Counted from the first letter of the stretch, positions 1 to 10,360 are shown. The stretch: DNA of 64,000 nt from Pedobacter sp. Leaf170 (GCF_920984665.1 NZ_CAKLBP010000003.1:316960-380959); one strand, 5' to 3'. The notes: generated by a model from the sequence alone, not told the origin. Program-made: numbers and translations.

Positions 1-906
1 AGAATTGAGCATTGAAATTTGCGCAGTAACATGCAATTTTAGGTGAACAAGAGGATATGTAGCCTGCGAAGGGATTGTGTAGAGAAGGCCTCATATCATC
101 GCCATTAAAATTTCGATAGTTCAATTAAAGAATAGATGCAAGCCTTGATGTTTTGTTTCTTTTGTATCAAGACAAAAGAAAAAGGCCACCGCCGATGAGG
201 CAAAGTAAAAATTAAAAAATCACAACCCAACCACCCCGCCCGATTAAAAATAAGGATGGAGTTTGACCCTTAAAGTTGACTAAATCATTAACAAGAGATT
301 GCCCATTTAGGTATAGTAAATCATCCCACAACCCCCTTCAAAGGGGGATAGCGAGTGCCATAGAAATCAGCATGACAGATGATTAAACATTAGCACACTC
401 CACTCAATCCGCTCATTTTAGAAAACCGAGGGGCTCTGCACCCTGCTCTCCGGCATAGCAGATATTCATAGAATTGAGCATTGAAATTTGCGCAGTAACA
501 TGCAATTTTAGGTGAGCAAGAGGAAACCCTTTTTCACCAACTATGTAGCTCCCTCTCTTCAAGGAGAGGGCGGGGGGGTGAGGTATTTTATAAAATCACA
601 CTCCCACCCAACCACCCCTTCCATCTTAAAAATCTAATAATTAAAACCTAATTGAAAAGATTTCTCCACTACGGTCGAAATGACGGCATTGTGGAATAGT
701 GTTTTTTCACCAACTATGCAGCTCCCTCTCTTCAAGGAGATATTATCCCGGCAATCCGGGGGGGCGGGGGGTGAGGTATTTTATAAAATCACACTCCTTT
801 CCATCTTAAAAATCTAATAATTAAAACCCTATTAAAAAGATTTCTCCACTACGGTCGAAATGACGATTGTGCATCCCTACCCTGCTCTCTTTAAATGGTT
901 GGGGGT
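1..906. repeat. Gene-free stretch of duplicated repeat debris
   Basis: No credible gene is visible. A segment of about 55 bp at 1-55 recurs at 470-525 with only a few changes. A second block of about 165 bp (529-695) recurs at 703-866; the second copy carries a small insertion near 740-760. Both blocks end in a half-palindrome (AAGATTTCTCCACTACGG) that is one arm of a repeat family seen complete inside the GH2 gene at 59529-59622. An 'AACCCCCTT..AAGGGGG' hairpin near 330-352 recurs at 8408-8430. This looks like accumulated repeat insertions downstream of the efflux operon, not a gene. Confidence 0.7.
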
Positions 907-2316
907 TTAATTCCAACCCCCGCCTAAAGAACGATACAAACCAACAACCGCATTCAACTGCTCGGTTTTAATAGTGGTTAATTCCAGTTCGCTTTGCAAC
1001 AAATTGCCTTGAGCGGTAATCACCTCTAAATAACTGGCCATACCACTTTTAAATAACAAACTTGCATTTCGCGAAGCTTGTTGTAAAGTCTGCGCTCTTT
1101 TCTCTGCAATGCTGTATTGATTCTTCAACTTCTCTACCTTAGTTAATTCATCAGAAACCTCTCCTACTGCATTAATTACCGATTGGCGGAATTGAATAAC
1201 GGTTTTCTCCCTGTCGATTTTTGCCAATTCCAGATTTGATTTCAGCTGACCTCTCTGAAAAATAGGCTGCGTTATGCCACCTGAAACTAAACCAAATAAA
1301 GATGCAGGCACACTAAACCAGTTACTGGCTTTAAAAGAATTGATGCCTCCGCTTGCCGTAATCACAAGAGAAGGATATAAACTCGCCTTTGCAACGCCAA
1401 CCTTCGCATTTGCCACATTGAGTGCTAATTCAGCAGATTTAATATCTGGTCTGCGGCTTAGCAAAGCTGATGGAAAACCAGCGCTCAAATCCTGAGGGAT
1501 GGCCATTTTATCTAAGCGGCTGGAACGGTTTATCGCCTTTGGCAAAGTACCGATTAAAACACTTAAAGCGTTTTCCTGTAAGGCAACATTTTGTTCTAAA
1601 CGTGGGATAAGCTGTGCTGCATTGAGCTGCTGTGCCTCTGCCTGTTGAATGGCTAATGAGGTTACCTGTCCGGCATCGAACTGTAAATTAATGATTCTTA
1701 GTGTGCTATCGTTCAGTTTTAAGTTTTTCCTTGCGATTTCCAATTGTGCATCCAGCATCAAAAGATTATAATAACCTTGTGCAACATTGGCGACCAAACG
1801 GGTTTGAACCGCTTTACGAGCTTCTTCGGTTTGTAAAAAAGTGGCTAAAGCACCAGCTTTTTGATTGCGGATTTTTCCCCAGATATCAGCTTCCCAAAAC
1901 ACACCCAGATTGGCATTGTAATCTTCAATGTGGGTAGAACCCGTAAATTGATTTAAGCTCAATCCGTTTAAACTATTATCAGAGGGGCGGCTTGAACTTG
2001 CCGATACCTGTAATTTCAACTCAGGTAAATAACCTAATTTTGATTGTTTGAACAACACTTCAGCCGCATCAATATTTTTTAATGCAATTTGCATGTCGTA
2101 ATTTTTAACCAGCGCTGTATCGATTAAATTCTGTACAGTAAGGTCGCTGATAAAGTTCTTCAAAGGCAAATCGCCTACACTTGAAGAATCTGCTGGTGCC
2201 GAATTTCTAAACATTTTTGGCGCTAAACTTTGTGGTAAAGCTAAATCTTTAGAGATTGAACATCCGCTCCAGATTAAGGCAAGGAGCAGGATGCTTAAAA
2301 TATTAAACCGTTTCAT
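907..2316 (-). CDS. RND efflux outer membrane lipoprotein (OprM/NodT/TolC family)
   Basis: This is the outer-membrane channel of a tripartite RND efflux pump; it would form the trimeric exit duct for substrates passed on by the inner-membrane pump and adaptor. The 469 aa length is usual for the family. The N-terminus is a lipoprotein signal with a lipobox ending S-G-C (Cys19). Two OEP repeats follow (about residues 60-260 and 280-465); the 'LLSRRPDIKSAELAL' motif in the second half is typical of NodT-type factors. The start overlaps the end of the pump gene by 14 nt, so it is the last gene of an adaptor-pump-channel operon. Substrates cannot be told from sequence. Confidence 0.93.
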   Translation of the reverse strand: MKRFNILSILLLALIWSGCSISKDLALPQSLAPKMFRNSAPADSSSVGDLPLKNFISDLTVQNLIDTALVKNYDMQIALKNIDAAEVLFKQSKLGYLPELKLQVSASSSRPSDNSLNGLSLNQFTGSTHIEDYNANLGVFWEADIWGKIRNQKAGALATFLQTEEARKAVQTRLVANVAQGYYNLLMLDAQLEIARKNLKLNDSTLRIINLQFDAGQVTSLAIQQAEAQQLNAAQLIPRLEQNVALQENALSVLIGTLPKAINRSSRLDKMAIPQDLSAGFPSALLSRRPDIKSAELALNVANAKVGVAKASLYPSLVITASGGINSFKASNWFSVPASLFGLVSGGITQPIFQRGQLKSNLELAKIDREKTVIQFRQSVINAVGEVSDELTKVEKLKNQYSIAEKRAQTLQQASRNASLLFKSGMASYLEVITAQGNLLQSELELTTIKTEQLNAVVGLYRSLGGGWN

Positions 2317-5300
2317 AAACTACATGATTTACAGATTCTTCATTGTGATGATGAACAACCTCATTTGATTTTCTTGAAATTTTTTCTTGTAATGCCTGGA
2401 AGATGACAAAGAGTACCGGAATAATGAACAATCCTAAAATTACTCCTGAAACCATCCCTCCTGCTGCACCAATACTGATGGAGTGGTTACCTTGCGCCGA
2501 TGGACCAGTTGCCCCCATCATTGGAATTAAACCAACAATAAAAGCAAGGGAAGTCATGATAATCGGGCGTAACCTTGATTTTGCAGCTTCTAATGCTGAG
2601 GCAACCAATGGCTGTCCGCTTCTTCTTCGTTGAACTGCAAACTCTACAATTAGAATGGCATTTTTAGCGAGTAAACCGATAAGCATAATCAGGGCAACTT
2701 GCACATAAATATTATTCTGAATGCCGGTTAAACCTATTGCTACAAACACACCGAATATTCCGGCAGGGATAGATAAAATTACCGATAGCGGCAAAATATA
2801 ACTCTCATACTGTGCAGAAAGCAGGAAGTAAATAAAAACCAGACACAATAAAAATATCACAGTGGATTGCCCGCCTGAAGAGATTTCTTCCCGTGTTTGT
2901 CCGGAGAATTCGTAACTATAACCTGATGGTAAATGTTGCTCTGCTACCTCTTGAATGGCTTTTATGGCCTGACCAGAACTAAAGCCCGGTTTTGGAATGG
3001 CATTAATTGAAATCGAATTGAACAGATTGTATCTTGAAGCCGTTTCTGAACCATAAATGCGGCTCAGTTTTACCAAAGTATTAATTGGCACCATTTCGCC
3101 GCGATTACTTTTCACAAAAACACGGTCGATTGATGATGGGTCTGCCCTATCCTGAACATCTGCTTGAACAACCACGCGGTAATATTTACCAAAACGGTTA
3201 AAATCTGATGCCTGTGCGCTACCGAAGTAAGTCTGCATGGTTTGCAAAATATCTTTCACATTTACACCCAATTGGTCGGCTTTTTCATCATTAATATCCA
3301 ATTGTAATTGTGGATAATTTGCTTTAAAACTGGTAAAGGCTACCGCAATTTCTGGACGTTTCATCAGCTCGCCAATAAATTGTTGGGAGATTCCGCTGAA
3401 TTTATCAAGTTTACCGCCGGTTTTATCCTGCAATACCATATCCAAAGCTTCAACATTACTAAAACCCGGAACAGTTGGAAAACTAAACACAAAGAAACTA
3501 CCACCAGAAATGGCGCCTAATGTACCACGAACCTGGTTCATGATTTCTTCGATATTTTTAACTGCGCCACGTTCTTCATTCGGTTTTAAGAGTACGAAAA
3601 CTACAGCTGATGACGGACTTGTTGAGTTGGTTAACAAGTTAAAACCTGATATTGCTGTTACATCTCTCGAGGCATCGAGTTTACTCAATACATTTTCGGC
3701 TTCATTCATTACTTTCTGTGTGCCTTCTAACGATGTTCCGGACGGTGTATTAACAGCAATGGCGATAAATCCCTGGTCTTCAGTAGGGATAAATCCTGCA
3801 GGAGTCGTTTTCACCATGAAAACTGTAGCCAAGGTAATCAAGGCCAAACCGCCCATGCTTAACCATTTGTGGCGAACTAAAAACTTCAAACCGCCAACAT
3901 ACCGATTGGTAAGGGAATTGAAACTGTGGTTAAATCCGTTGAAAAACCTTTGCTTAAAGTTTGGCTTCACTTCCGGTTTATCACCATGTGAAGAATGATT
4001 ATCTTTTAAGAATAAGGCAGCCAAAGCCGGACTTAAAGTTAAAGCGTTAACCGCTGATATTACAATTGCAATAGCCATGGTAAAGGCGAACTGGCGATAA
4101 AAAACACCTGTAGAGCCTTCCATAAAACCTACCGGCAAGAACACCGCGGCCATAACCAATGTAATGGATATAATCGCTCCGGTAATTTCGTGCATCGCTT
4201 CATGGGTAGCCGCTTTCGGACCTAAACCTTTGTGCTCCATCTTTGCGTGTACCGCTTCAACGACCACGATGGCATCATCCACTACAATACCTATGGCTAA
4301 AATCAATGCGAACAATGTCAATAAGTTAATCGAAAATCCAAACAACTGCATGAAGAAGAATGTACCTAAAATAGCTACCGGAACGGCAATCGCCGGAATT
4401 AAAGTCGACCTGAAATCCTGAAGGAATAAGAACACCACGATAAACACCAGGATAAAGGCCTCAACCAAAGTATGCTCTACCTGCTCTATAGATTGATCTA
4501 AGGCCACTTTTGTACTGTAGAAAATATTCTTTTTTATCCCTGCCGGAAAACTTTTTTCAGATTTCTCCATCAGTTTATTAATCGCGACTTGTATATCATT
4601 TGAGTTTGAGCCCGCTAATTGAATAATACCGATTACAATTGCTTTTTTCCCGTTAATACGGGTAATACTGTTATAAGAATAAGCACCTAATTCTACCCTA
4701 GCAACATCTTTAAGGTGTAGTATAGAGCCATCTGCATTGGCACGTATAGCTATATTTTCATATTCTTCTGGTTTGGTTAATTTCCCTTTATACTTAATTA
4801 CGTATTCGAAAACTTCCTTACTTTTCTCACCAAATTTTCCAGGGGCAGCTTCCAGACTTTTATCCTGAATGGCTTTCATTATCTCATTAGGCGTAACTTT
4901 ATAAGTAGACATTTGCGTTGGATTTAACCAGACACGCATAGAATAATCTTTTACGCCACCAAAAATAGCAGCAGAACCTACACCGGGAATACGTTTAATT
5001 TCGGGAATGATGTTAATTTGTGCATAGTTGGCTACAAAAGTCTGGTCGTATTTAGATTCATCATCTGTGTACATGCCAATTGCCATGATGAAACTGTTCT
5101 GCTGTTTCGCTGTAGTTACACCTTGTTGTACAACTTCAGCCGGTAGCTGACTAGTGGCCTGAGCCACACGGTTTTGAACATTTACGGCAGCCTGGTCGGC
5201 ATTTGTACCTAATTTGAAGAAAACAGTGATGGCCAAAGAACCATCATTACTAGCCGTAGAACTCATGTAAGTCATGTTTTCTACACCATTTATAGATTCT

Positions 5301-5497
5301 TCGAGCGATGGCGCTACTGAACGTAGAACCGTTTCGGCATTTGCACCAGGATAAACCGCAGTTACCAAAACCGAAGGTGGTGCAATATCAGGAAACTGTT
5401 GTAAAGGCAATTTCGTTAGACCAAGTACACCGAGTATTACCAACAAAATGGAGATAACAGTTGCCAGTACAGGCCTTTGTATAAATATCTTAAACAT
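2303..5497 (-). CDS. RND multidrug efflux permease (AcrB/HAE1 family)
   Basis: This is the inner-membrane proton-driven drug exporter of the tripartite pump. At 1064 aa it has AcrB length, with an N-terminal TM helix after 'FKIFIQRPVLATVIS', two large periplasmic loops and 12 predicted TM segments. The proton-relay aspartates are visible in TM4 (GIVVDDAIVVVE), as is the TM10 lysine motif (GLLAKNAILIVEFA). The C-terminus is a His-rich cytoplasmic tail. It is preceded by the adaptor gene, but a 490-bp repeat tract separates them, which is unusual within such an operon. Assignment to the HAE1 hydrophobe/amphiphile exporter group is firm; substrate is unknown. Confidence 0.95.
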   Translation of the reverse strand: MFKIFIQRPVLATVISILLVILGVLGLTKLPLQQFPDIAPPSVLVTAVYPGANAETVLRSVAPSLEESINGVENMTYMSSTASNDGSLAITVFFKLGTNADQAAVNVQNRVAQATSQLPAEVVQQGVTTAKQQNSFIMAIGMYTDDESKYDQTFVANYAQINIIPEIKRIPGVGSAAIFGGVKDYSMRVWLNPTQMSTYKVTPNEIMKAIQDKSLEAAPGKFGEKSKEVFEYVIKYKGKLTKPEEYENIAIRANADGSILHLKDVARVELGAYSYNSITRINGKKAIVIGIIQLAGSNSNDIQVAINKLMEKSEKSFPAGIKKNIFYSTKVALDQSIEQVEHTLVEAFILVFIVVFLFLQDFRSTLIPAIAVPVAILGTFFFMQLFGFSINLLTLFALILAIGIVVDDAIVVVEAVHAKMEHKGLGPKAATHEAMHEITGAIISITLVMAAVFLPVGFMEGSTGVFYRQFAFTMAIAIVISAVNALTLSPALAALFLKDNHSSHGDKPEVKPNFKQRFFNGFNHSFNSLTNRYVGGLKFLVRHKWLSMGGLALITLATVFMVKTTPAGFIPTEDQGFIAIAVNTPSGTSLEGTQKVMNEAENVLSKLDASRDVTAISGFNLLTNSTSPSSAVVFVLLKPNEERGAVKNIEEIMNQVRGTLGAISGGSFFVFSFPTVPGFSNVEALDMVLQDKTGGKLDKFSGISQQFIGELMKRPEIAVAFTSFKANYPQLQLDINDEKADQLGVNVKDILQTMQTYFGSAQASDFNRFGKYYRVVVQADVQDRADPSSIDRVFVKSNRGEMVPINTLVKLSRIYGSETASRYNLFNSISINAIPKPGFSSGQAIKAIQEVAEQHLPSGYSYEFSGQTREEISSGGQSTVIFLLCLVFIYFLLSAQYESYILPLSVILSIPAGIFGVFVAIGLTGIQNNIYVQVALIMLIGLLAKNAILIVEFAVQRRRSGQPLVASALEAAKSRLRPIIMTSLAFIVGLIPMMGATGPSAQGNHSISIGAAGGMVSGVILGLFIIPVLFVIFQALQEKISRKSNEVVHHHNEESVNHVVYETV

Positions 5498-5989
<492 letters not shown>

Positions 5990-7183
5990 CTACTTCAAAC
6001 TCGCTGCTTTATCACTTGCTTGCTCTGGTGTAATCACTTGCCCTTCCTGCAAACGGTCTAAGCCGCTTAGTACAATTTGGTCGCCTGATTTTACACCATC
6101 TTTAACCAGATAATTGTTACCGCTTTTACCGATTACCGTGATAGGCATTTTGCTAACTTTATTGCCTTTATTTAGTGCGAATACGAAAACTTTATCCTGC
6201 ATTTCAACCGTAGCCGATTGAGGAATTAATATGGCATCATCATGTTTTAAACCTAAGCGAAGTTTACCGGTATTACCGGAACGTAAAGTCCCGCTGGCAT
6301 TTGGAAAACTGGCTCTTAGTGTTATCGCACCAGTGTTTTTATCAAACTGACCATCTATCATATCAATTTTGCCTTTAATCGGATATGTAGTGTTATCCGA
6401 TAAAAGCAACTCTACGGCAGGCAAATGTTTAATCCTATCAGCAGGAGATTTACCCGGATAATTTGCGTTGAAACTGTTGAAATCATTTTCAGCCAAAGAG
6501 AAATAAACATGTACTTCATGAATGTCTGATAATTGAGTTAAAGCTTCCTGGTCTGTTGGTGCAACCAAACTCCCTTGTTTTTTAGGAATACGACCGATAT
6601 AACCACTTACAGTAGCTTTAACATTGGTATAACCTAAATTAATTTGAGCCGATGCAACACTTGCTCTGGCCTGTTCGGCATTTGCCTGAGCTATTTTATA
6701 GGCTGTTTTTGCCGTTTTCAACTGAAACTCAGAAACTACCTTATTTTGAACAAGAGGTGTTAACTTATCGACTTCCAATTGTGCGTTAAGTATAGCAGCT
6801 TCAGCTGCATGTAAGCTTGCTTTAGCATTATTTAAAGCTTCTCTATAAGGATTTTCATTAATTTTAAAAAGTGTTTGCCCGGCAGATACATAAGCGCCTT
6901 CATTAACTAATACCTTTTGCAAATAACCGCTAACCTGCGGACGAACATCAATATCTACGGCTCCCTGTATAGCAGCCGGATATTCAATAAAAGTTGTTTC
7001 GGTACTTTCATGTATCTGGCTTACAGGCAATACCGGAGGTGGTGGTGCAGCTGCTGTTTGGTCTGGAGAGGATTTACAACTAATAAGAACGATTGAAAAT
7101 AATGATAGAACGAATAGAGACTTAACCTGATTAAATGGTTTAACACTGTTAAGTAAAATGAATAAACGATGGATAGCATTCAT
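5990..7183 (-). CDS. RND efflux periplasmic adaptor subunit (AcrA/MFP family)
   Basis: This membrane-fusion lipoprotein bridges the RND pump and the outer-membrane channel. It has 397 aa, with a lipoprotein signal ending at Cys36 (VLISC). After that come a biotinyl-lipoyl half domain (about residues 65-95, 'VDIDVRPQVSGYLQKVLV'), an alpha-helical hairpin (about 100-170), the second lipoyl half ('VKATVSGYIGRI'), a beta-barrel and a membrane-proximal domain. It is the first structural gene after the TetR regulator. A palindrome matching the putative TetR operator lies between the two genes, and a third related palindrome lies within codons 11-15, so the pump is probably repressed by the neighbour. 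Confidence 0.94.
   Translation of the reverse strand: MNAIHRLFILLNSVKPFNQVKSLFVLSLFSIVLISCKSSPDQTAAAPPPPVLPVSQIHESTETTFIEYPAAIQGAVDIDVRPQVSGYLQKVLVNEGAYVSAGQTLFKINENPYREALNNAKASLHAAEAAILNAQLEVDKLTPLVQNKVVSEFQLKTAKTAYKIAQANAEQARASVASAQINLGYTNVKATVSGYIGRIPKKQGSLVAPTDQEALTQLSDIHEVHVYFSLAENDFNSFNANYPGKSPADRIKHLPAVELLLSDNTTYPIKGKIDMIDGQFDKNTGAITLRASFPNASGTLRSGNTGKLRLGLKHDDAILIPQSATVEMQDKVFVFALNKGNKVSKMPITVIGKSGNNYLVKDGVKSGDQIVLSGLDRLQEGQVITPEQASDKAASLK
7139..7153. promoter_or_regulatory. Possible third TetR operator inside the adaptor gene
   Basis: TTTAACACTGTTAAG matches the TTAAC-ACy-GTTAA core seen at 7220-7240 and 7887-7899. It lies inside codons near the 5' end of the adaptor gene. It could be a genuine auxiliary operator or a chance match; three copies within 760 bp argue mildly for function. 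Confidence 0.4.
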
Positions 7184-7219
7184 ATGATTAAAAATTATAA
7201 TGGATTTATAGGTTATAAA

Positions 7220-7240
7220 CTATTTAACACCGTTAAATAG
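7220..7240. promoter_or_regulatory. Candidate TetR operator upstream of the RND operon
   Basis: This is a perfect inverted repeat, CTATTTAAC-acc-GTTAAATAG, with 9-bp arms around a 3-bp spacer. It lies 37 bp upstream of the adaptor start and just downstream of the tetR stop. The core TAAC-ACC-GTTA recurs upstream of tetR at 7887-7899, as expected for an autoregulated TetR repressor that also controls its pump. Confidence 0.72.
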
Positions 7241-7254
7241 AAGTTAAAAAAATA

Positions 7255-7860
7255 TTAACTATTAATAGATAAGGTAATACCCTTAATAGCGTCTTTTAAA
7301 ATTTGTTGGTTTAGTTCGTCTGTAGTTCTTCCGTTTGGCCTTACCAGGTTAATAGAAATCAAGCCATGAATAATCGACCAATAGGTATAGTATTTCATGC
7401 AGATATCATCATCTGATACTGGTTTTTTCGTAAATAAAGATTCAATTACATCGCCCAGCATAGTGCTAACATGTTCTGCTTCTGGCATAGCGCTTTTAAC
7501 GTTACAACATACCATATCTACACCATACATCAACTGATAAAACTCCTTATGCGAAAAAGCGAAGTTCCAATAGGCAACCCACATGGCTTCCATTTTATCT
7601 TCCGGGTTTTCGTATTTATCGCGGGCTTCCTTAATATCTTTTGAAAGGATTAAATAACCTCGCCTGGTTAATTCTAGTAAAATGCCTTCTTTATTTGGAA
7701 AGTATTCGTAAATAATCGGTGCGGTGTATTCAATCTGGTCGGCAATTTTACGCATACTTAAAGCCTGCCACCCTTCATTTTGAACAATGTTCAGGGCTGC
7801 ATCCAGAATATTGGTTCTGGTTTCTTCTTTCAAACGTAAAATTCTTTCTTTACTTCCCAT
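7255..7860 (-). CDS. TetR/AcrR family transcriptional regulator
   Basis: This is a ligand-responsive repressor, probably of the adjacent RND operon. An N-terminal helix-turn-helix spans about residues 12-58 ('ILDAALNIVQNEGWQALSMRKIADQI', 'YEYFPNKEGIL' in the typical spacing) and is followed by an all-helical ligand domain of about 140 aa. The open frame reaches 7893, but the ATG at 7860 (MGSKERILRL) gives the normal 201-aa length. The upstream extension runs over the candidate operator at 7887-7899. Same strand as the pump genes, 71 bp before the adaptor. Confidence 0.88.
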   Translation of the reverse strand: MGSKERILRLKEETRTNILDAALNIVQNEGWQALSMRKIADQIEYTAPIIYEYFPNKEGILLELTRRGYLILSKDIKEARDKYENPEDKMEAMWVAYWNFAFSHKEFYQLMYGVDMVCCNVKSAMPEAEHVSTMLGDVIESLFTKKPVSDDDICMKYYTYWSIIHGLISINLVRPNGRTTDELNQQILKDAIKGITLSINS

Positions 7861-7886
7861 GACGGAATTTATTAAGCGTAAATAAT

Positions 7887-7908
7887 CTAACACCGTTAAG
7901 CAAATGTA
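7887..7908 (-). promoter_or_regulatory. tetR promoter -7 box with overlapping operator
   Basis: On the minus strand TACATTTG (7901-7908) fits the Bacteroidota -7 consensus TAnnTTTG. A TTG at 7928-7930, 19 nt upstream, could be the -33 element. Immediately downstream is the palindrome core TAAC-ACC-GTTA (7888-7898), which would cover the transcription start. This arrangement supports autorepression of tetR. Confidence 0.6.
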
Positions 7909-8798
7909 TAACCAATTCAGAAATCAACAATCATGCAATTGTCAAATAGATTTGAACAACATAAAATATACGTTTAAATAGAAATAGGTGCACATTTGTT
8001 TCTCATTATTTTTTTTAAATCAACCGCAACTAAAATAAATCCTGACAAACAGACTTATTTTTTTTGGAAAGCAATGTCTGTAGTTCTTTTGGAACAGCAG
8101 TCCCGCCCTTTACTTCCTGCCCACCGCAGGCAGGCAATCTTTTTGGCACATTACTGCACCAATTGCCGTCATTGCGAGGAGGAACGACGAAGCAATCTCT
8201 TAACTAGAGCTACAAAAAGTATTTCCATTTCGGTCGGGTTTAGAAAACTTAGGTAATTGCAAGGAACAGAAAAACCATCCCATACCTGTCATATCATTAT
8301 TTTAAGCCCAAAAAACCTTGTCAGTCTGAGCGGAGTTGAAGACCATTTCGATGGTCAAAAACAAAAAGTCAATACAAAAAATTGCTTATTGTGTAAAATA
8401 ATCATCCCCCAACCCCCTTCGAAGGGGGATAGCGAGTGCCATAAAACTCATCTACCAACTTAAGATGAAAGTCGCTGTAGCCACTCTGCTATCTGGCATA
8501 GGAAGTGTGGGAAGGAGAAAACGTTAAAGCATTTGAACTACCTTTAATATACCATGGAACAAGGCAGCACACCCACTGCGATTCTTCATCGCAGCTTGTG
8601 CTGACGCAATTTATGTTTTAACGAATCTATCAGACATCAATTCAAAGCCTTGATGGTATGCCCTTTCGTTCCTTGTTTTTTTAGGTGGGCGTGCTTTCGC
8701 TATGCTCAGGTTTATTTCTTTTGTAACAAGACAAATGAAAAATTCCAGATGAAAACTCACGGAATGAAAAAATAATAACCAAAACTTTATCTTAGATT
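7909..8798. repeat. Gene-free repeat-rich region
   Basis: No gene is supported. Recognisable pieces are a CCTGCCCACCGCAGGCAGG palindrome (about 8117-8136), one arm of the GTCATTGCGAGG family (8167-8198, with a GGAGGAACGACG variant), a TCAGTCTGAGCGGAGTTGAAG arm of a second palindrome family (about 8320-8340), and an AACCCCCTTCGAAGGGGG hairpin (about 8408-8426). A segment around 8640-8750 is related to pieces at 145-190 and 50760-50810. The open frames here consist of repeat translations. Confidence 0.7.
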
Positions 8799-9233
8799 AT
8801 GATTTATCGTGAAGCCAAAACAACCGACATCCCGCAAATTCAAATCGTTAGACATGCTGTTAAAGAAAACACCTTATCCAACCCGGCACTTGTAACAGAT
8901 GCCGATTGTGAAGAATTTATTACTGTACGAGGCAAAGGTTGGGTTTGTGAAATTGATAATGAAATTGTTGGCTTCTCTATTGTCGATTTGAAAGAAAATA
9001 ACATTTGGGCACTTTTTCTAAGACCGGAGTTTGAAGGAAAAGGCATTGGAAAAGAATTACATAGGCTTATGATAGATTGGTACTTCAATCAAACAAAAAA
9101 AACAGTTTGGTTAGGAACGGCACCAGATACCAGAGCACAAAAGTTTTACGAATTACAGGGCTGGAAAAATGTTGGAATGGTTAACAAGGGCGAAGTAAAA
9201 TTTGAAATGTGTTATAATGATTGGGTAAAATAA
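8799..9233 (+). CDS. GNAT family N-acetyltransferase
   Basis: This is an acetyl-CoA-dependent N-acyltransferase of unknown acceptor. The 144 aa protein is a single GNAT domain, with the acetyl-CoA pyrophosphate loop at 'EFEGKGIGKELHRLMIDWY' and the C-terminal beta-bulge region 'ARAQKFYELQGWKNVGM'-like ('RAQKFYELQGWKNVG'). It stands alone on the plus strand between repeat-rich gaps and has no operon partner, so the substrate cannot be inferred. Confidence 0.88.
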   Translation: MIYREAKTTDIPQIQIVRHAVKENTLSNPALVTDADCEEFITVRGKGWVCEIDNEIVGFSIVDLKENNIWALFLRPEFEGKGIGKELHRLMIDWYFNQTKKTVWLGTAPDTRAQKFYELQGWKNVGMVNKGEVKFEMCYNDWVK

Positions 9234-9240
9234 CATAATT

Positions 9241-9500
9241 CGTTATTGCGAGGTACGAAGCAATCTTTTACAATAGAGTTGCTTACCCGAACTGTCGGTA
9301 AAAACCGTAATTCGCAATGAAGACCGCTTTTTCTTGCAAAATATTAAGTTAAATAGCCCCGACAAAGCGGAATGAGGACTTGAAGCGGCGGCGGGACTGC
9401 TGTAAGCCAAAAGACACAGGTTTTGCGCTTCAAAATATATTAATATCCAAAGAGCACAAAGCAATCCTTGTTTATAGATTGCTTCGTGCCTCGCAATAAC
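9241..9500. repeat. Paired GTCATTGCGAGG-family arms flanking inserted sequence
   Basis: The left arm (CGTTATTGCGAGGTACGAAG from 9241) and its reverse complement (ending at 9500) enclose about 200 bp that include other repeat fragments (about 9357-9400). It looks like a standard hairpin repeat whose loop has received further insertions. It sits just after the trpA stop. Confidence 0.6.
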
Positions 9501-9510
9501 GGGTTTTTAA

Positions 9511-10278
9511 CTACCCCTTAAAATTCTTCATAAAATCACTTACACTTTCTTCAATATTTCCACTTTCAATTGCCTTAACGAAAGCAGTTCCAATAATAGC
9601 ACCGTTTGCATACGAACAAGCTTTATCAAAGGTTTGCTTATCACTAATACCAAAGCCAATCATTGTTGGATTTTTAAGATTCATGCTTTTAATGCGGCTG
9701 AAATAATTTTCTGTAGTATCGCCAACTTCCAGGTTTTTACCTGTGGTTGCAGATGATGAAAGCAGATAAATAAATCCGTTAGTTAAGCCATCAATTTTAT
9801 GGATACGCTCCTCAGCTGTTTGAGGTGTAATTAAAAACACATTGCTCAAATTATGTTCCTCGAAGCAAGTCTGGTGAAACTCTTCATATTCTACCATCGG
9901 CAAATCAGGCACGATACAGCCATCTACACCTACTTCTGCACAAGCTTTACAAAAATTCTCTACCCCAAATTGTAAAACCGGATTAACATAACCCATCAAT
10001 AAAACCGGAATAGTTACATTCTTTCTTAAATCTTTCAATTGCTCAAAAAGCAATTTTAAATTCATGCCCTGGTCTAAAGATTTTTTACTACTTGCCTGTA
10101 TAACCGGACCATCAGCAACCGGATCGGAATACGGGAAACCAATCTCCAGCATATCTGCACCAGATTTTTGTAAAGCTTCAGCAATTTGAATGGTATCGTC
10201 TAAATTTGGATAACCAGCTGTATAATAAATTGATAATATATTTTTCTTCTTATCGAAGAGTTGTTTGATTCTGTTCAT
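9511..10278 (-). CDS. trpA: Tryptophan synthase alpha chain
   Basis: Cleaves indole-3-glycerol phosphate to indole and glyceraldehyde 3-phosphate; the indole is channelled to TrpB. It is a 255 aa TIM barrel of normal length. The catalytic Glu and Asp lie in 'DMLEIGFPYSDPVADGP', and the phosphate-binding 'GFGIS' and 'GTAFVKAIE' motifs are present. Last gene of the trp block; an 82-bp gap holding a hairpin repeat separates it from trpB. Confidence 0.97.
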   Translation of the reverse strand: MNRIKQLFDKKKNILSIYYTAGYPNLDDTIQIAEALQKSGADMLEIGFPYSDPVADGPVIQASSKKSLDQGMNLKLLFEQLKDLRKNVTIPVLLMGYVNPVLQFGVENFCKACAEVGVDGCIVPDLPMVEYEEFHQTCFEEHNLSNVFLITPQTAEERIHKIDGLTNGFIYLLSSSATTGKNLEVGDTTENYFSRIKSMNLKNPTMIGFGISDKQTFDKACSYANGAIIGTAFVKAIESGNIEESVSDFMKNFKG

Positions 10279-10292
10279 ACCCTTAATCTTTC

Positions 10293-10352
10293 CGTCATTG
10301 CGAGGTACGGTTTATCCAGGAGAGTCGGGATAAACCGTGCCTCGCAACGACG
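10293..10352. repeat. Hairpin repeat between trpB and trpA
   Basis: A variant of the GTCATTGCGAGG palindrome: arms begin CGTCATTGCGAGGTACGG and end CCGTGCCTCGCAACGACG around a short loop. The inner part of the arms (GTTTATCC/GGATAAAC) differs from the usual GAAGCAATC, so only the outer ends are shared with the other copies. Confidence 0.75.
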
Positions 10353-10360
10353 ACTTATCT

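Noticed and set aside
3510..3998. 162-codon plus-strand frame within the RND pump gene
   Set aside because: It is antisense to a fully conserved AcrB-family gene and has no independent features.
7996..8463. Two consecutive plus-strand open frames (86 and 68 codons)
   Set aside because: Their translations are repeat sequence (for example CRHCEEERRSNLL from a GTCATTGCGAGG arm) and have no recognisable domain.
9243..9464. Minus-strand frame of 73 codons after trpA
   Set aside because: It lies wholly within a repeat pair and inserted debris; no homology signal.
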